From an uncultured Bacteroidales bacterium (GTDB lineage Bacteria; Bacteroidota; Bacteroidia; Bacteroidales; P3), in contig CAJOFL010000021.1 in the NCBI GenBank assembly GCA_905233895.1, forward strand, positions 1 through 32,447: a stretch of 32,447 bases of DNA, given 5' to 3'. Below, one piece after another: positions 21,189 to 29,194 of this stretch (its first letter is position 1; the number at the start of each line of letters is the position of its first letter). A program made the position numbers and the translations under genes. The notes under the pieces are model-generated. The model was not told the origin of the DNA. It saw nothing but the letters and a program-made list of their open reading frames with translations, and ran no database searches.

Positions 21189-21222
21189 CAGAATAAAATA
21201 TCACAACATAAAATATATACAT

Positions 21223-22350
21223 ATGACACAAATAAAAGAGACTCTCCTTCCCAATATTACAAAATGGTTTTTAGGAATAATTGCTGTACTCGGTTTTTTC
21301 TTTACAATTTATATAGGTTTTATTAGAAAAACAGCACCACAATTTGAATATGATATAATATCTTCTACAGATTTTTTTAATAATTCAGAATCTGTTACTA
21401 ATATTAAAATCTTAATTGATTCTACAGACGTTCAGGTGAACAACCTAAACATAAGTACATATATTATTAAAGCAGAAAATAAAGGTAATGCTCATATAAC
21501 ACAAAAAGAATATGGTGTTGGTTTCTGGGGCTTGAAAATAATAAATGGAGAGTTGTTAGAGTCTCCTGTATTATTAGAATGCTCTTCTGAGTATTTGTCA
21601 CAAATGTTTCATGTTTCTGATAGCATGAAAGGGGCAACCCTTGTGCCACTGCCAGCACTTCCTCTTGACATTGATGATTATTATATTATTAAAATAATTG
21701 TTCTTCATAATGTTGATACACTCCCATCATTCCAACCCGAAGGAAAAATATCTGGACAAAAAAACATTATAATTAATGAAGCCCAGCCAAATAAACCCAA
21801 TGTTTTTTCTTTAGCATTTGGAGGAAATTGGATTGTCCACATCATTCGTTTTGTCGTGTACTCTATTGTTTTTATCATAATATTGTCCGTGATAATATTA
21901 TTTTCGGAAAAGTTTGACGAATGGAAAGAAAAAAGAAAAAGAAAAGTGATTATAAAAGAATTATCTAGACGTAAAAATATTCAATCTTTCGTTAAAGAAG
22001 ATTTTATCAATAATGGAGATTTTTTTATCGAAGAATTGAACGAAATATATCAAACTAGCGAGGAGGAACTAACTATAAAATATCAAAAATCAAAACGTTT
22101 CATCGAAAACAAAAACGCCATAACAAAGAACAATCGAGAACAATTCTATAAACATCAGAACCGATTAACGCGAATAAACAATTACATAGATAGAGGATAC
22201 CTAATTTTATCAGAAGAGGATTCTATTACTTTTAATAGGGAGGTAAAAAAATCCATAAAAGAGCTATACAGAATAATGGAAACGCAAGGTTTATTGTTAA
22301 AACAAAGAAGAATACAAGTAGGGGAAAATGAGTTTATTATAAAACAATAG
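21223..22350 (+). CDS. Unknown two-TM protein with a cytoplasmic coiled-coil-like tail
   Basis: 375 residues from the ATG at 21223. One TM helix at about 15-34 (WFLGIIAVLGFFFTIYIGF), an extracytoplasmic domain to about 200, a second TM at about 203-227 (FVVYSIVFIIILSVIILF), then a charged Lys/Glu-rich cytoplasmic region likely forming helices or coiled coil (EWKEKRKRKVIIKELSRR onward). No family recognised. The coding sequence is strikingly AT-rich compared with the flanking glycan and redox genes, pointing to horizontal acquisition. It sits between Fic and PDDEXK nuclease genes, each with its own promoter, so a shared function is possible but unproven. Confidence 0.75.
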   Translation: MTQIKETLLPNITKWFLGIIAVLGFFFTIYIGFIRKTAPQFEYDIISSTDFFNNSESVTNIKILIDSTDVQVNNLNISTYIIKAENKGNAHITQKEYGVGFWGLKIINGELLESPVLLECSSEYLSQMFHVSDSMKGATLVPLPALPLDIDDYYIIKIIVLHNVDTLPSFQPEGKISGQKNIIINEAQPNKPNVFSLAFGGNWIVHIIRFVVYSIVFIIILSVIILFSEKFDEWKEKRKRKVIIKELSRRKNIQSFVKEDFINNGDFFIEELNEIYQTSEEELTIKYQKSKRFIENKNAITKNNREQFYKHQNRLTRINNYIDRGYLILSEEDSITFNREVKKSIKELYRIMETQGLLLKQRRIQVGENEFIIKQ

Positions 22351-22379
22351 TCATTTTAGAATATTTTAAAAATAAAGCG

Positions 22380-22387
22380 TATCTTTG
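22380..22387 (+). promoter_or_regulatory. -7 box for the PDDEXK/RES pair
   Basis: TATCTTTG followed by GCAGCGTGAAA (to 22397), the same initial sequence as three other promoters in this region. The start codon is at 22417. Confidence 0.72.
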
Positions 22388-22416
22388 CAGCGTGAAACAA
22401 TTACAGAAAGGCACTT

Positions 22417-23544
22417 ATGACGCAGATAATCCCTTTTGACTATTCGCAACTTCTGCGGCAGGTGAAACAGCGCGTGTCGCAAGCCCAGCAGCGCGCCATA
22501 TACGCTGCCAATGAAGAGCTTTTACGGATGTACTGGGATATTGGAGAAATGCTCTCTTCAGCACAGGAACTTGAAGGGTGGGGAACGGGAACATTGGAAC
22601 GTCTTGCGACGGACATGAGAAACTTATATCCAGAATTAAAGGGATTTACCGTCCGTAATTGCCAGTTCATGATTCAGTTTTTCGAAGAGTATAACAAGGA
22701 GTTGAACATGGTGAAGTCAATTACGCAACCATCCGTTGCGCAATTGGAAACAAAAATGAAACCAGCGGTTTCGCAATTAAAACCAAATACGAAACCAGTG
22801 GTTTCGCAATTGCCCAAATACAACTTTCAGCTGCCAGTTAAACACTTGTCTTGGTCACACAACATTCTTCTTATCCAGCAGGTCAAAGACATCCGTGCCC
22901 GTTACTGGTATATGACACAATGTGTTATCAACCATTGGTCGCGCCGTTATCTCGCCGAGACTATCAAACTCGACTACTACAACCAGCATGGTGCGCTTGC
23001 CAACAATTTTGACACAACACTTCCCACAGTCGAATCTGATGACGTGAAGTCCATGCTCAAAGACCCTTATATCTTTGATATGCTGACTTTCACCGACCAG
23101 TACAACGAACGTGACATTGAGATTGGATTGACAAAACACATCGAGAAATTCCTCGTCGAGATGGGGGCGGGATTTGCTTTCATGGGTCGGCAGTACCATA
23201 TCGAGGTGTCTGGCGACGACTATTATATCGACATGCTGATGTACAACGCCTTCCTCCATCGCTATATGGTGATTGAATTGAAGAACACGGAGTTCAAGCC
23301 AGAATATATCGGCAAGTTGAATTTCTACTGCTCTGCTGTCGACGACATCCTCTGCCGCGAGGGCGATAACAAGACCATTGGCCTGTTGCTATGCCGCACC
23401 AAAGACCGTATCAAAGCCGAGTATGCGCTGCGAGACATCGCCAAACCTATAGGCGTATCCGACTATGAACTCGGACAGGCTCTTCCGAACGACCTCCGCT
23501 CCTCTCTCCCCACCATCGAAGAAATCGAAGCGGAATTGGAATAA
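22417..23544 (+). CDS. PDDEXK nuclease-domain protein (DUF1016/YhcG family)
   Basis: 375 residues. The N-terminal DUF1016 helical domain (YWDIGEMLSSAQELEGWGTG, RNLYPELKGFTVRN) is followed by the nuclease domain: DPYIFDMLTFTDQYNERDIE, then YYIDMLMYNAFLHRYMVIEL with D272 and E287-x-K289 as the PD-(D/E)xK residues, and GLLLCRTKDRIKAEYALRD. All catalytic residues are present. The family is found in mobile and defence contexts and is presumed to cut DNA; its exact target is unknown. Between the domains an 11-residue unit (KPxVSQL core) is repeated almost three times. It is followed after 5 bases by a RES-domain gene, so the two form an operon. Confidence 0.9.
   Translation: MTQIIPFDYSQLLRQVKQRVSQAQQRAIYAANEELLRMYWDIGEMLSSAQELEGWGTGTLERLATDMRNLYPELKGFTVRNCQFMIQFFEEYNKELNMVKSITQPSVAQLETKMKPAVSQLKPNTKPVVSQLPKYNFQLPVKHLSWSHNILLIQQVKDIRARYWYMTQCVINHWSRRYLAETIKLDYYNQHGALANNFDTTLPTVESDDVKSMLKDPYIFDMLTFTDQYNERDIEIGLTKHIEKFLVEMGAGFAFMGRQYHIEVSGDDYYIDMLMYNAFLHRYMVIELKNTEFKPEYIGKLNFYCSAVDDILCREGDNKTIGLLLCRTKDRIKAEYALRDIAKPIGVSDYELGQALPNDLRSSLPTIEEIEAELE
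22728..22812 (+). repeat. 33-bp in-frame tandem repeat inside the PDDEXK gene
   Basis: Copies begin at 22728, 22761 and 22794 with an exact 33-base period. Each has ACCA...GTT.CGCAATT and encodes the P-x-V-x-QL core (PSVAQL, PAVSQL, PVVSQL). Copy number change would keep the frame. Confidence 0.85.
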
Positions 23545-23549
23545 AACAA

Positions 23550-24542
23550 ATGGTCAGTATGATTGTCTGTTCAAATTGTTTTCACGATATCGGCTTAAAA
23601 AAAGAAGCCGAAAAGATTGGCAAAAACGACAATACCACATGTCCTTTTTGCAAAAGTACTACGGGAAAAAAACTAAACGAAGATGATATTGAAGAATTAT
23701 GCCACTTGTTTTTTGTGAAAGGTTCATTCTACAAAACTGAATATGGCGGTGCATGTGTATTGATGATCAATCATGAAGGAGTGCACGATGCGATTGATTG
23801 TAAAAAAGTATTGAAACAAGATGTTAAATTCCTAAATAAACACTTTGGCATCAATGTGTTTTATTATGCACCACAAATGTGGCGCATTGGGATGAATGAC
23901 TGGCTGGACAATCTAAACAATGGTTCTCTACGTAAGAGAATTAAAGCCATAAACAATATCATTGATAGGTGTTCATCCATCTGTTTAAACACGGATACAT
24001 TAATATACCGGCTTCGCACAGATATCTCTCACAATGTTTTATCCTCAAAGGAGTATGATGCGCCACCAAAACAAATATTCAAAAACGGACGGCTTAACCT
24101 TAGGGGCAATGTGGTTTTTTATGCAGCATTTGACATTGAAACGTGCATCCACGAAGGACGAGCCACAATGAACGATGAATTATATATTGCAACATTTAAC
24201 CCCCAAAAACAACTAAAGCTTTTGGATGTCACTAATATACAAGAATCTGAAACCGAAGCGACTCCTTTTGAAAACCTTAATATTGCAGTCCGGTTCATTT
24301 TTACTGCCAGTACTGGTTCTTACAAAACTACGCAATTACTTGCTCAAACAATCTTTGAACGAGGATATGACGGAATAATCTACCCCTCTTATTTCAATCA
24401 AGTTAGAGATCAAGAATATAAAAACATTGCCCTGTTTGGAAAACCCGTAAAAGAGCGAAAGTTGGATTTGATTGGCATTAATAAAGTGATAATGAACAGG
24501 GTAATATATGATATCCGTTTAGGCCCTGCCATTGAATATTGA
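23550..24542 (+). CDS. RES-domain protein with N-terminal zinc ribbon (NAD+ phosphorylase-type)
   Basis: 330 residues. The N-terminus holds two CxxC pairs (C7/C10 and C31/C34), a zinc ribbon, then a helical region (about 45-150) like the N-terminal domains of HEPN/RES proteins. The C-terminal RES domain shows YRLR (153-156), GRLNLRGNVVFYAAFDIET with R181 and Y191, CIHEGR with E202, and RGYDGIIYPS (271-280). RES toxins of toxin-antitoxin systems degrade NAD+ by phosphorolysis or hydrolysis. No Xre-type antitoxin gene is adjacent; instead it lies 5 bases behind the PDDEXK nuclease gene. An ATG at 23559 is an alternative start. An NAD+-depleting effector is the likely role, by inference. Confidence 0.78.
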   Translation: MVSMIVCSNCFHDIGLKKEAEKIGKNDNTTCPFCKSTTGKKLNEDDIEELCHLFFVKGSFYKTEYGGACVLMINHEGVHDAIDCKKVLKQDVKFLNKHFGINVFYYAPQMWRIGMNDWLDNLNNGSLRKRIKAINNIIDRCSSICLNTDTLIYRLRTDISHNVLSSKEYDAPPKQIFKNGRLNLRGNVVFYAAFDIETCIHEGRATMNDELYIATFNPQKQLKLLDVTNIQESETEATPFENLNIAVRFIFTASTGSYKTTQLLAQTIFERGYDGIIYPSYFNQVRDQEYKNIALFGKPVKERKLDLIGINKVIMNRVIYDIRLGPAIEY

Positions 24543-24547
24543 GTCTT

Positions 24548-25543
24548 TCAGGTAATGGTTTGCTCTGTTTGCTGTACGATTCTCAAGTAGTCTTCGTTAA
24601 CGTGTTCGAAATGATTGCTCGTTATAAAATGTAATATCCCCAACACTTCGTTGTCGTATCCCAAACTTTCACCATTGTATCTATCCGCAATAGTTCCTGC
24701 CAGCCAATCGAAATCATCGACATCCAAATATGTTGACATTTCAGTGTCTTTTATGGTGTCTTTTATATAGTCTATAGCTAATAGGATAGACTCTCTGTCG
24801 TTTATAAACTTTCGAGACTTCACCTGCATGATTCCCAATGTATGCTCTTTCTTTGTAAGAAAAAATCGAGCATATTCTATCCACCTGACAACTCTTGGTC
24901 TATTGAAATTTTCGTATATCATTATTGCGAAAACAATGGCTTCTAAAAACTCATTCTGGCATTTTGAATGGACCAAGGAGCCATATTTCGTGTTGAATAC
25001 CATAAACTGTCTTGAAAGATACGATTCTTTTCTGCGAATTGTTCGGTCTCTTCCAAATTCCATTTTATTCAAAATGTTATATAAGAAGATAATAATCAAC
25101 AGCCATAGTTGGTTCAGCAGATCTTTAGGGTCTGGTAGAATTTTGTCGACATCATTTAGCACTTTATAAATTCCATACGAGATACCTATGGAAAACAGAG
25201 CATATAAACCGAAGGTTATCCAGTTGGTCAATCTGCATTTTCCTGTCGCAAGGATAAACAAGCCCCGAAAAGCCCAATAATAAATAACCAGCAGATAACA
25301 ATTGACATTCAGCCAATTTGCATTGCTCGTTTGACATATTGTAGCATACAGAACAAGGTAGACTGGTGGCGCAATGACCTTGAAAAGGAAATTGAATGCT
25401 GGAGAGGAATCCTCGGCAATACTGGTTGACAATTGAATATAACCAACAGAAATGGATTTTGATCCTATCCAATTTACAATAAAGAAAAGAACAACAGCAG
25501 CCAAGAATTGTATTATACCAACGAGTAATGTGTAGTCTGACAT
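24548..25543 (-). CDS. Unknown multi-TM membrane protein
   Basis: 331 residues from the ATG at 25543; the longer frame starts in the promoter. About five hydrophobic helices in the first ~180 residues (LLVGIIQFLAAVVLFFIVNW, VIAPPVYLVLYATI, YLLVIYYWAFRGLFILA, ITFGLYALFSIGISYGIY, LWLLIIIFLYNIL), then a soluble C-terminal half with charged helices (DYIKDTIKDTEMSTYLDVDD). No family recognised. It converges with the RES gene (5 bases between the stops) and is divergent from the structured-RNA leader at 25632. AT-rich composition fits the accessory region. An abortive-infection-like membrane role is possible but not supported by a motif. Confidence 0.72.
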   Translation of the reverse strand: MSDYTLLVGIIQFLAAVVLFFIVNWIGSKSISVGYIQLSTSIAEDSSPAFNFLFKVIAPPVYLVLYATICQTSNANWLNVNCYLLVIYYWAFRGLFILATGKCRLTNWITFGLYALFSIGISYGIYKVLNDVDKILPDPKDLLNQLWLLIIIFLYNILNKMEFGRDRTIRRKESYLSRQFMVFNTKYGSLVHSKCQNEFLEAIVFAIMIYENFNRPRVVRWIEYARFFLTKKEHTLGIMQVKSRKFINDRESILLAIDYIKDTIKDTEMSTYLDVDDFDWLAGTIADRYNGESLGYDNEVLGILHFITSNHFEHVNEDYLRIVQQTEQTIT

Positions 25544-25559
25544 AAATCTCTTTTTTTTG

Positions 25560-25590
25560 CAAAAGTACAACAATTGGGTGACATGACAAA
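25560..25590 (-). promoter_or_regulatory. Complete reverse promoter for the multi-TM protein
   Basis: Reverse-strand TACTTTTG (25560-25567) and TTTG (25587-25590) with a 19-base spacer. It is back to back with the forward promoter at 25596-25626. Confidence 0.75.
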
Positions 25591-25595
25591 ATTAT

Positions 25596-25626
25596 TTTGC
25601 CATATTGGAGAAAACATGTATCTTTG
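25596..25626 (+). promoter_or_regulatory. Complete promoter of structured leader RNA, copy A
   Basis: TTTG (25596-25599), a 19-base spacer, TATCTTTG (25619-25626), then GCAGCGTGAAA. The first ORF downstream starts only at 25971. Confidence 0.8.
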
Positions 25627-25631
25627 CAGCG

Positions 25632-25825
25632 TGAAATTGATAAAATGATGATGACATAAAACGTAGAAATAGACAAAGACATATTGAGCTTGACGCTCTT
25701 GTTTCCTTTGAGTAGAGTCTGGAAAATTCTATAGAATACGGAAATAAGATTGCGGATAGTTCACGCGATGGCGTGGATTCTTTCCCACTTATTTGTATTC
25801 AGGTATTCCAGACACCTACTCGAAG
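25632..25825 (+). ncRNA. Unrecognised structured RNA (leader), copy A
   Basis: The RNA begins a few bases past the promoter; the start is approximate. Elements in order: ATG ACA TAA (25651-25659); hairpin GAGC/GCTC (25686-25689 with 25695-25698) inside a 23-nt block identical to copy B; P1 25706-25715 with 25816-25825 (10 bp); P2 25717-25724 with 25806-25813 (8 bp); P3 25734-25748 with 25788-25800 (13 bp, 2-nt bulge); apical hairpin 25760-25766 with 25771-25777. Copy B has the same nesting with different stem sequences, which is evidence for selection on RNA structure. I recognise no known family. It may be a cis-leader of the 25971 operon or an independent RNA. Confidence 0.65.
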
Positions 25826-25911
25826 AATAAGTGACAATTATATCGAAAGGATTTGCGCCTTTCTTTATGCCCTTATTCAAACATTGGCTTCCTGCTCAAC
25901 AGCCAGAAGCC
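25825..25911 (+). other. Further hairpins in the 3' part of leader A
   Basis: GAATAAG (25825-25831) pairs with CTTATTC (25872-25878) around an inner GAAAGG/CCTTTC stem (25845-25850 with 25858-25863). GGCTTC/GAAGCC follows (25886-25891 with 25906-25911). These are absent from copy B. No T-run follows, so they are not obvious terminators; 25912-25970 shows nothing else. Confidence 0.5.
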
Positions 25912-25970
25912 GAAATTGTTTAATCATTATAGACCTGACGAGGCAACAGGATAAAACCGCCACAAACAAC

Positions 25971-26483
25971 ATGAAGAAAGCAACTGTCATACTAATTACA
26001 TTAATGTTTGCATGTGTATGCAATGCTCAATGGAAGGTGCAGGTCGAAGATGATGGATTCGACGACAAGCACTATGTGGCATCGGTCATGTCAAAAGATG
26101 GTGAGGCCAAAATGAATTTAATCCTCTATGATGGGAATGTTGTACTTGCCATGGAAACCCCTGAAATATCGTACATAAAACATTACAGTAAGGTTGAATT
26201 TACCTTCAAGATAAAAGGAGAAAATAAAATATGCGAGATAGGAGGATTTGCAAGCAGTGGCTCAAGTATGCTCCTTCTTGTTCCCAAAGATGGAGGACAC
26301 ACTGATCTCGGAAGATTGTTTACTGAAGAGTTTCTATCCGATTTCAAAAATGCAAGTTTGGTAAAAGTAAAAATTACATACGCCGTGCCATATAGAGGAA
26401 CATCCTACGACACCTATGAGGAGTATGTATTCAACATGACAGGTTCCACTAATGCATTTAACCGTGTATCAAAACAGAAATAA
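25971..26483 (+). CDS. Small secreted protein of unknown function
   Basis: 170 residues from the ATG at 25971, where a signal peptide begins (ATVILITLMFACVCNAQ). The mature part is beta-rich with no recognised family: WKVQVEDDGFDDKHYVASVM, FTFKIKGENKICEIGGF, LVKVKITYAVPYRGTSYDTY. It probably folds as a small periplasmic or surface domain. The only promoter seen is the one at 25619, which would give a ~340-nt structured leader. It is followed after 10 bases by a lipoprotein gene. A longer in-frame extension to 25773 lies inside the structured RNA and is rejected as a start. Confidence 0.72.
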   Translation: MKKATVILITLMFACVCNAQWKVQVEDDGFDDKHYVASVMSKDGEAKMNLILYDGNVVLAMETPEISYIKHYSKVEFTFKIKGENKICEIGGFASSGSSMLLLVPKDGGHTDLGRLFTEEFLSDFKNASLVKVKITYAVPYRGTSYDTYEEYVFNMTGSTNAFNRVSKQK

Positions 26484-26493
26484 TGCATAAAGT

Positions 26494-27147
26494 ATGAAAC
26501 GAATTGCTGAATATTGCCTCATCGTTGTGGTTTCTCTTCTTATTTATTCATGCAAGTCCAAGGAAGACAGAGCCGAGGAGTTGATTCGGACAGAATTATC
26601 AAAGACTTTGTATGATTTTGACAGTTACCAGCCCATTGAAACGAAACTAAGTGTCGCCAAATGTAACATGTATAACGACACCACATGTTGGAGGTTAGGA
26701 AAAACTTTGGCATATGGAATGGAACAGTTTCTTGAATATAAAGAGAAAATAGAAGATGCAAAAGACCACATGAATATCTGGGGAAGACCAACATATTATT
26801 CCTCTTCATATTCTGACAATCAGTATTACAAATACAAAGCACAGGCCGAAGATGCTGTAACTCGCGCAATGGCATCGCTGTTGGTTAACAAACAAATCGC
26901 TGACGAACTAAAAGATTCTGTAAATGCGCTTGATACAACTCAGGTGATTGGCTGGGAGGTCGTACATGATTTTAGATGTAAAACAAGAGGTGGAAGCCCA
27001 GAAATTGGACACTATAGATATGTAATTAGTAAAGATTTCAAGACCGTGTATATCTGTGAGGATATAGAAAGTTCAAGAGATAAGCATACACGCGAAGCAT
27101 TGGAGACAATACTGACCGATTATTGGGATGATGCTGATTCAGAATAG
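26494..27147 (+). CDS. Lipoprotein of unknown function
   Basis: 217 residues. The lipoprotein signal is IVVVSLLIYSCKS with Cys at residue 20. The mature part is helical and charged (EDRAEELIRTELSKTLYDFDSY; AVTRAMASLLVNKQIADELKD) and ends in a beta segment (GHYRYVISKDFKTVYICED). This layout, a helical part followed by a strand pair, recurs in small Bacteroidota lipoproteins, but no named family is recognised. It is in an operon with the secreted protein before it. It probably faces the periplasm or the cell surface. Confidence 0.72.
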   Translation: MKRIAEYCLIVVVSLLIYSCKSKEDRAEELIRTELSKTLYDFDSYQPIETKLSVAKCNMYNDTTCWRLGKTLAYGMEQFLEYKEKIEDAKDHMNIWGRPTYYSSSYSDNQYYKYKAQAEDAVTRAMASLLVNKQIADELKDSVNALDTTQVIGWEVVHDFRCKTRGGSPEIGHYRYVISKDFKTVYICEDIESSRDKHTREALETILTDYWDDADSE

Positions 27148-27191
27148 TCATGTGCATTCATTTGGTTTCTATCGGTTTTACAATCGCAATA

Positions 27192-27233
27192 CAGAAGGCA
27201 CAAAGAAGGCAGATAGAACCCATAAAGAAGGCA
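27192..27233. repeat. Short AAGAAGGCA-type repeats
   Basis: AGAAGGCA occurs three times (about 27193-27200, 27204-27211, 27226-27233). It is non-coding sequence of unknown meaning. Confidence 0.5.
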
Positions 27234-27261
27234 TAAAGTGCTATGGCCCGCGAGCTAGATG

Positions 27262-27297
27262 AGCGAAGGGAGCGTCAAATTTGGCGCTCCCTTCGCT
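27262..27297. terminator. Perfect hairpin between convergent genes
   Basis: 13-bp perfect stem (27262-27274 with 27285-27297), 10-base loop, between the forward lipoprotein and the reverse nucleoside hydrolase. It probably serves both directions, though T-runs are weak. Confidence 0.7.
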
Positions 27298-27338
27298 GTT
27301 GGAAAATTCTTTATAGTAGAACTTGTTGTGTTGGGAAA

Positions 27339-28376
27339 CTACCGGTTTGAAGCACGTATCAGATTCAGCATACGCTGAGCCCACGCTTCGTCGCCAGCGA
27401 TTTGGTAGCGGTAGTTGCCGTCGGGGTCGGTGGTAAAGCTGACCTTGTTGGCGCTGAAGCTCAGATGTCCGCGGGGCGAGAGGGCTATCAGGCTTTCGCC
27501 CTCAATCTCCTGCAGCGAAATCATAGGGTCCCACATACGCTGCCCGGTGTTGCAGTCGAACCGCATGTATATCTGTTTTATCGGATGTATGTCGGTCCAG
27601 TCGATGTCGCTGATTACCTGCTCGGGCGCGTATTCCACCATGTTGCCTGGCGCACTGGGCGAGATAATGACGTCGACATCGGCGGGCCACAGCTGCAGCA
27701 GCGTGCTTGTCGCTTCGGGATGCATCATCATGTTGTATCCGGGACTGACTTCCTGCTCGCTGCCGGGCTCCAGCTTGGTGGCCATGAAGTAGAGCCGTTT
27801 CACCTTGCGGCGCACCAGCTCCACGCCCGTCAGCGGCGAATATTGGTCGGCGCCGGAAGTGAGGAGGTTGGCTATCGTCGAAGCGATGCCCGTTAGCATG
27901 ATGGTGACGCTGCCGTCGGGGGCGTTGGCCAGCAGACTGCGGTAGAGGACATAGCCGTCGGGGAGCGACGAATAGTCGCTGTAGGTGCGGGCGAACAGCA
28001 GGTTGCCGTTGCTGTCGGTGGCCTGCGCCAGGGGCGTGTAGTTGATATAACCGAAGCGCTCGTAGGTGCCGTTGCGTTCCAGCGCTATGGGCAGCGTCGG
28101 GAAGCCGTAGTAGTTGTTCATCAGGTCGGCGACGGCGGCATTGGTGTCGCCCATGCGGTCCACCACCACGCCCAGCAGCTTGCAACGCCCCTGAGCGGCG
28201 TAGCGATATAGCAGCTGCATGGCGAAAAGGTCGTCGGTCGAACTGGCGATGTCGGTGTCGAGGATAATCTGCGGCACTGCCGGCTGTTGTGGCTCCGGCG
28301 TCGGTTCCTCCTTGCTGCAGGCAAACAGCAGAAATGCCGCAAACGCAAGGAATATAAGGTTCTTCGTATGTTTCAT
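27339..28376 (-). CDS. Nucleoside-hydrolase-family lipoprotein
   Basis: 345 residues from the ATG at 28376. Lipoprotein signal FLLFACSK (Cys20), a Pro/Gln/Glu linker, then the IUNH fold: IILDTDIASSTDDLFAM holds the calcium-binding Asp cluster (D40, D42, D48, D49), with two more residues between the Asp pairs than the classic DxDxGxDD. Further: GDTNAAVADLMNNYYG and TIMLTGIASTIANLL. It should hydrolyse ribonucleosides or related N-glycosides in the periplasm. It starts 17 bases after the AbiEii stop and has no clear promoter, so it is likely read from the abiE promoter. Its GC-rich composition differs from the AbiE genes upstream. Confidence 0.85.
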   Translation of the reverse strand: MKHTKNLIFLAFAAFLLFACSKEEPTPEPQQPAVPQIILDTDIASSTDDLFAMQLLYRYAAQGRCKLLGVVVDRMGDTNAAVADLMNNYYGFPTLPIALERNGTYERFGYINYTPLAQATDSNGNLLFARTYSDYSSLPDGYVLYRSLLANAPDGSVTIMLTGIASTIANLLTSGADQYSPLTGVELVRRKVKRLYFMATKLEPGSEQEVSPGYNMMMHPEATSTLLQLWPADVDVIISPSAPGNMVEYAPEQVISDIDWTDIHPIKQIYMRFDCNTGQRMWDPMISLQEIEGESLIALSPRGHLSFSANKVSFTTDPDGNYRYQIAGDEAWAQRMLNLIRASNR

Positions 28377-28393
28377 GATTAAAATGATATTGT

Positions 28394-29194
28394 TCATTTA
28401 TGGTTGAATTGTAACTTGTCATCGATAAAAGCCGGGAAAAGCAGAATCTGTTTGCTGCGAGATGGATTGAACATCAGGTGTTCGAAATCACGTTGCTTCT
28501 GCTTCAGGTCGGTTGTTGATAGTTTATCGAGTAGTGCTGATTTCAACGCAGCAGGCGAGGTGATTCCATTGCGTTCACTCAGAAATATATAGTCAGGTTC
28601 AACTTGTTGCCAGAGAAATATGGTGTCGTAAAAGTCTCTTCCCTTGGCACGTGCAAGCAATGCGGAAAGTTTCATCGAAAGCAATACCTCTTTGGAGGGA
28701 ACTGTTATTGGGAACATAAACCCACAACGATTGACGATGGCTGTCTGTGGCGTGTATGAAACACCTTGGTCTTGTGCTTCAATCTTCATCAGGAAACGTT
28801 CCTCGCGATGTCCCGTCAGGTTCATATCAAACAGCAATCCGGGGAAATAGATATTGCGACGGAATGCCGTTAGTTTGGGATTGTCTTTGTCGCGGAGTTC
28901 CACCTGCAAGCCATTACCACGGAGATATTCCACCAGCATATCTGTCATCTTTATGAACTCTTCTTCCGAGATATTCTTGCAGTCGAAATCGAGGTCTTCC
29001 GAGAAACGGTCAATGCCATGAATGATGCGCAAGTTAGTACCTCCTATAAATACAATCTTTGCAGCGTAAGGAGTCTGTGAAAGATGTTCCAATGCCAGCA
29101 ACTCGATATATTCCTTAAGGATATGCTTATGAAAAGAGGCCTGCTCCGCAATTGCTTGCGGATAATACGGCAGTAGGTATTGTATATCAATCAT
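28394..29194 (-). CDS. AbiEii-type nucleotidyltransferase toxin
   Basis: 266 residues. The nucleotidyltransferase motif is GGTNLR at 51-56 and RFSEDLDF at 63-70 with D67 and D69 as metal ligands. The second family motif is KGRDFYD at 184-190. These define the AbiEii/AbiGii toxin family, which transfers nucleotides to tRNA ends or other acceptors and blocks growth during phage infection. It overlaps the AbiEi antitoxin gene by 8 bases, the standard gene order for type IV AbiE systems. All key residues are present, so the toxin is probably active. Confidence 0.93.
   Translation of the reverse strand: MIDIQYLLPYYPQAIAEQASFHKHILKEYIELLALEHLSQTPYAAKIVFIGGTNLRIIHGIDRFSEDLDFDCKNISEEEFIKMTDMLVEYLRGNGLQVELRDKDNPKLTAFRRNIYFPGLLFDMNLTGHREERFLMKIEAQDQGVSYTPQTAIVNRCGFMFPITVPSKEVLLSMKLSALLARAKGRDFYDTIFLWQQVEPDYIFLSERNGITSPAALKSALLDKLSTTDLKQKQRDFEHLMFNPSRSKQILLFPAFIDDKLQFNHK

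Noticed and set aside
25706..25825. MITE or insertion-sequence end suggested by long inverted repeats
   Set aside because: No target-site duplication seen, inverted parts differ between the two copies while pairing is kept, and conserved parts are in loops and the 5' region; this fits RNA better, though a mobile origin is not excluded.
25773..25970. In-frame extension of the secreted protein into the structured leader
   Set aside because: The extension would bury the signal peptide and overlaps paired RNA stems; ATG 25971 directly precedes the signal.
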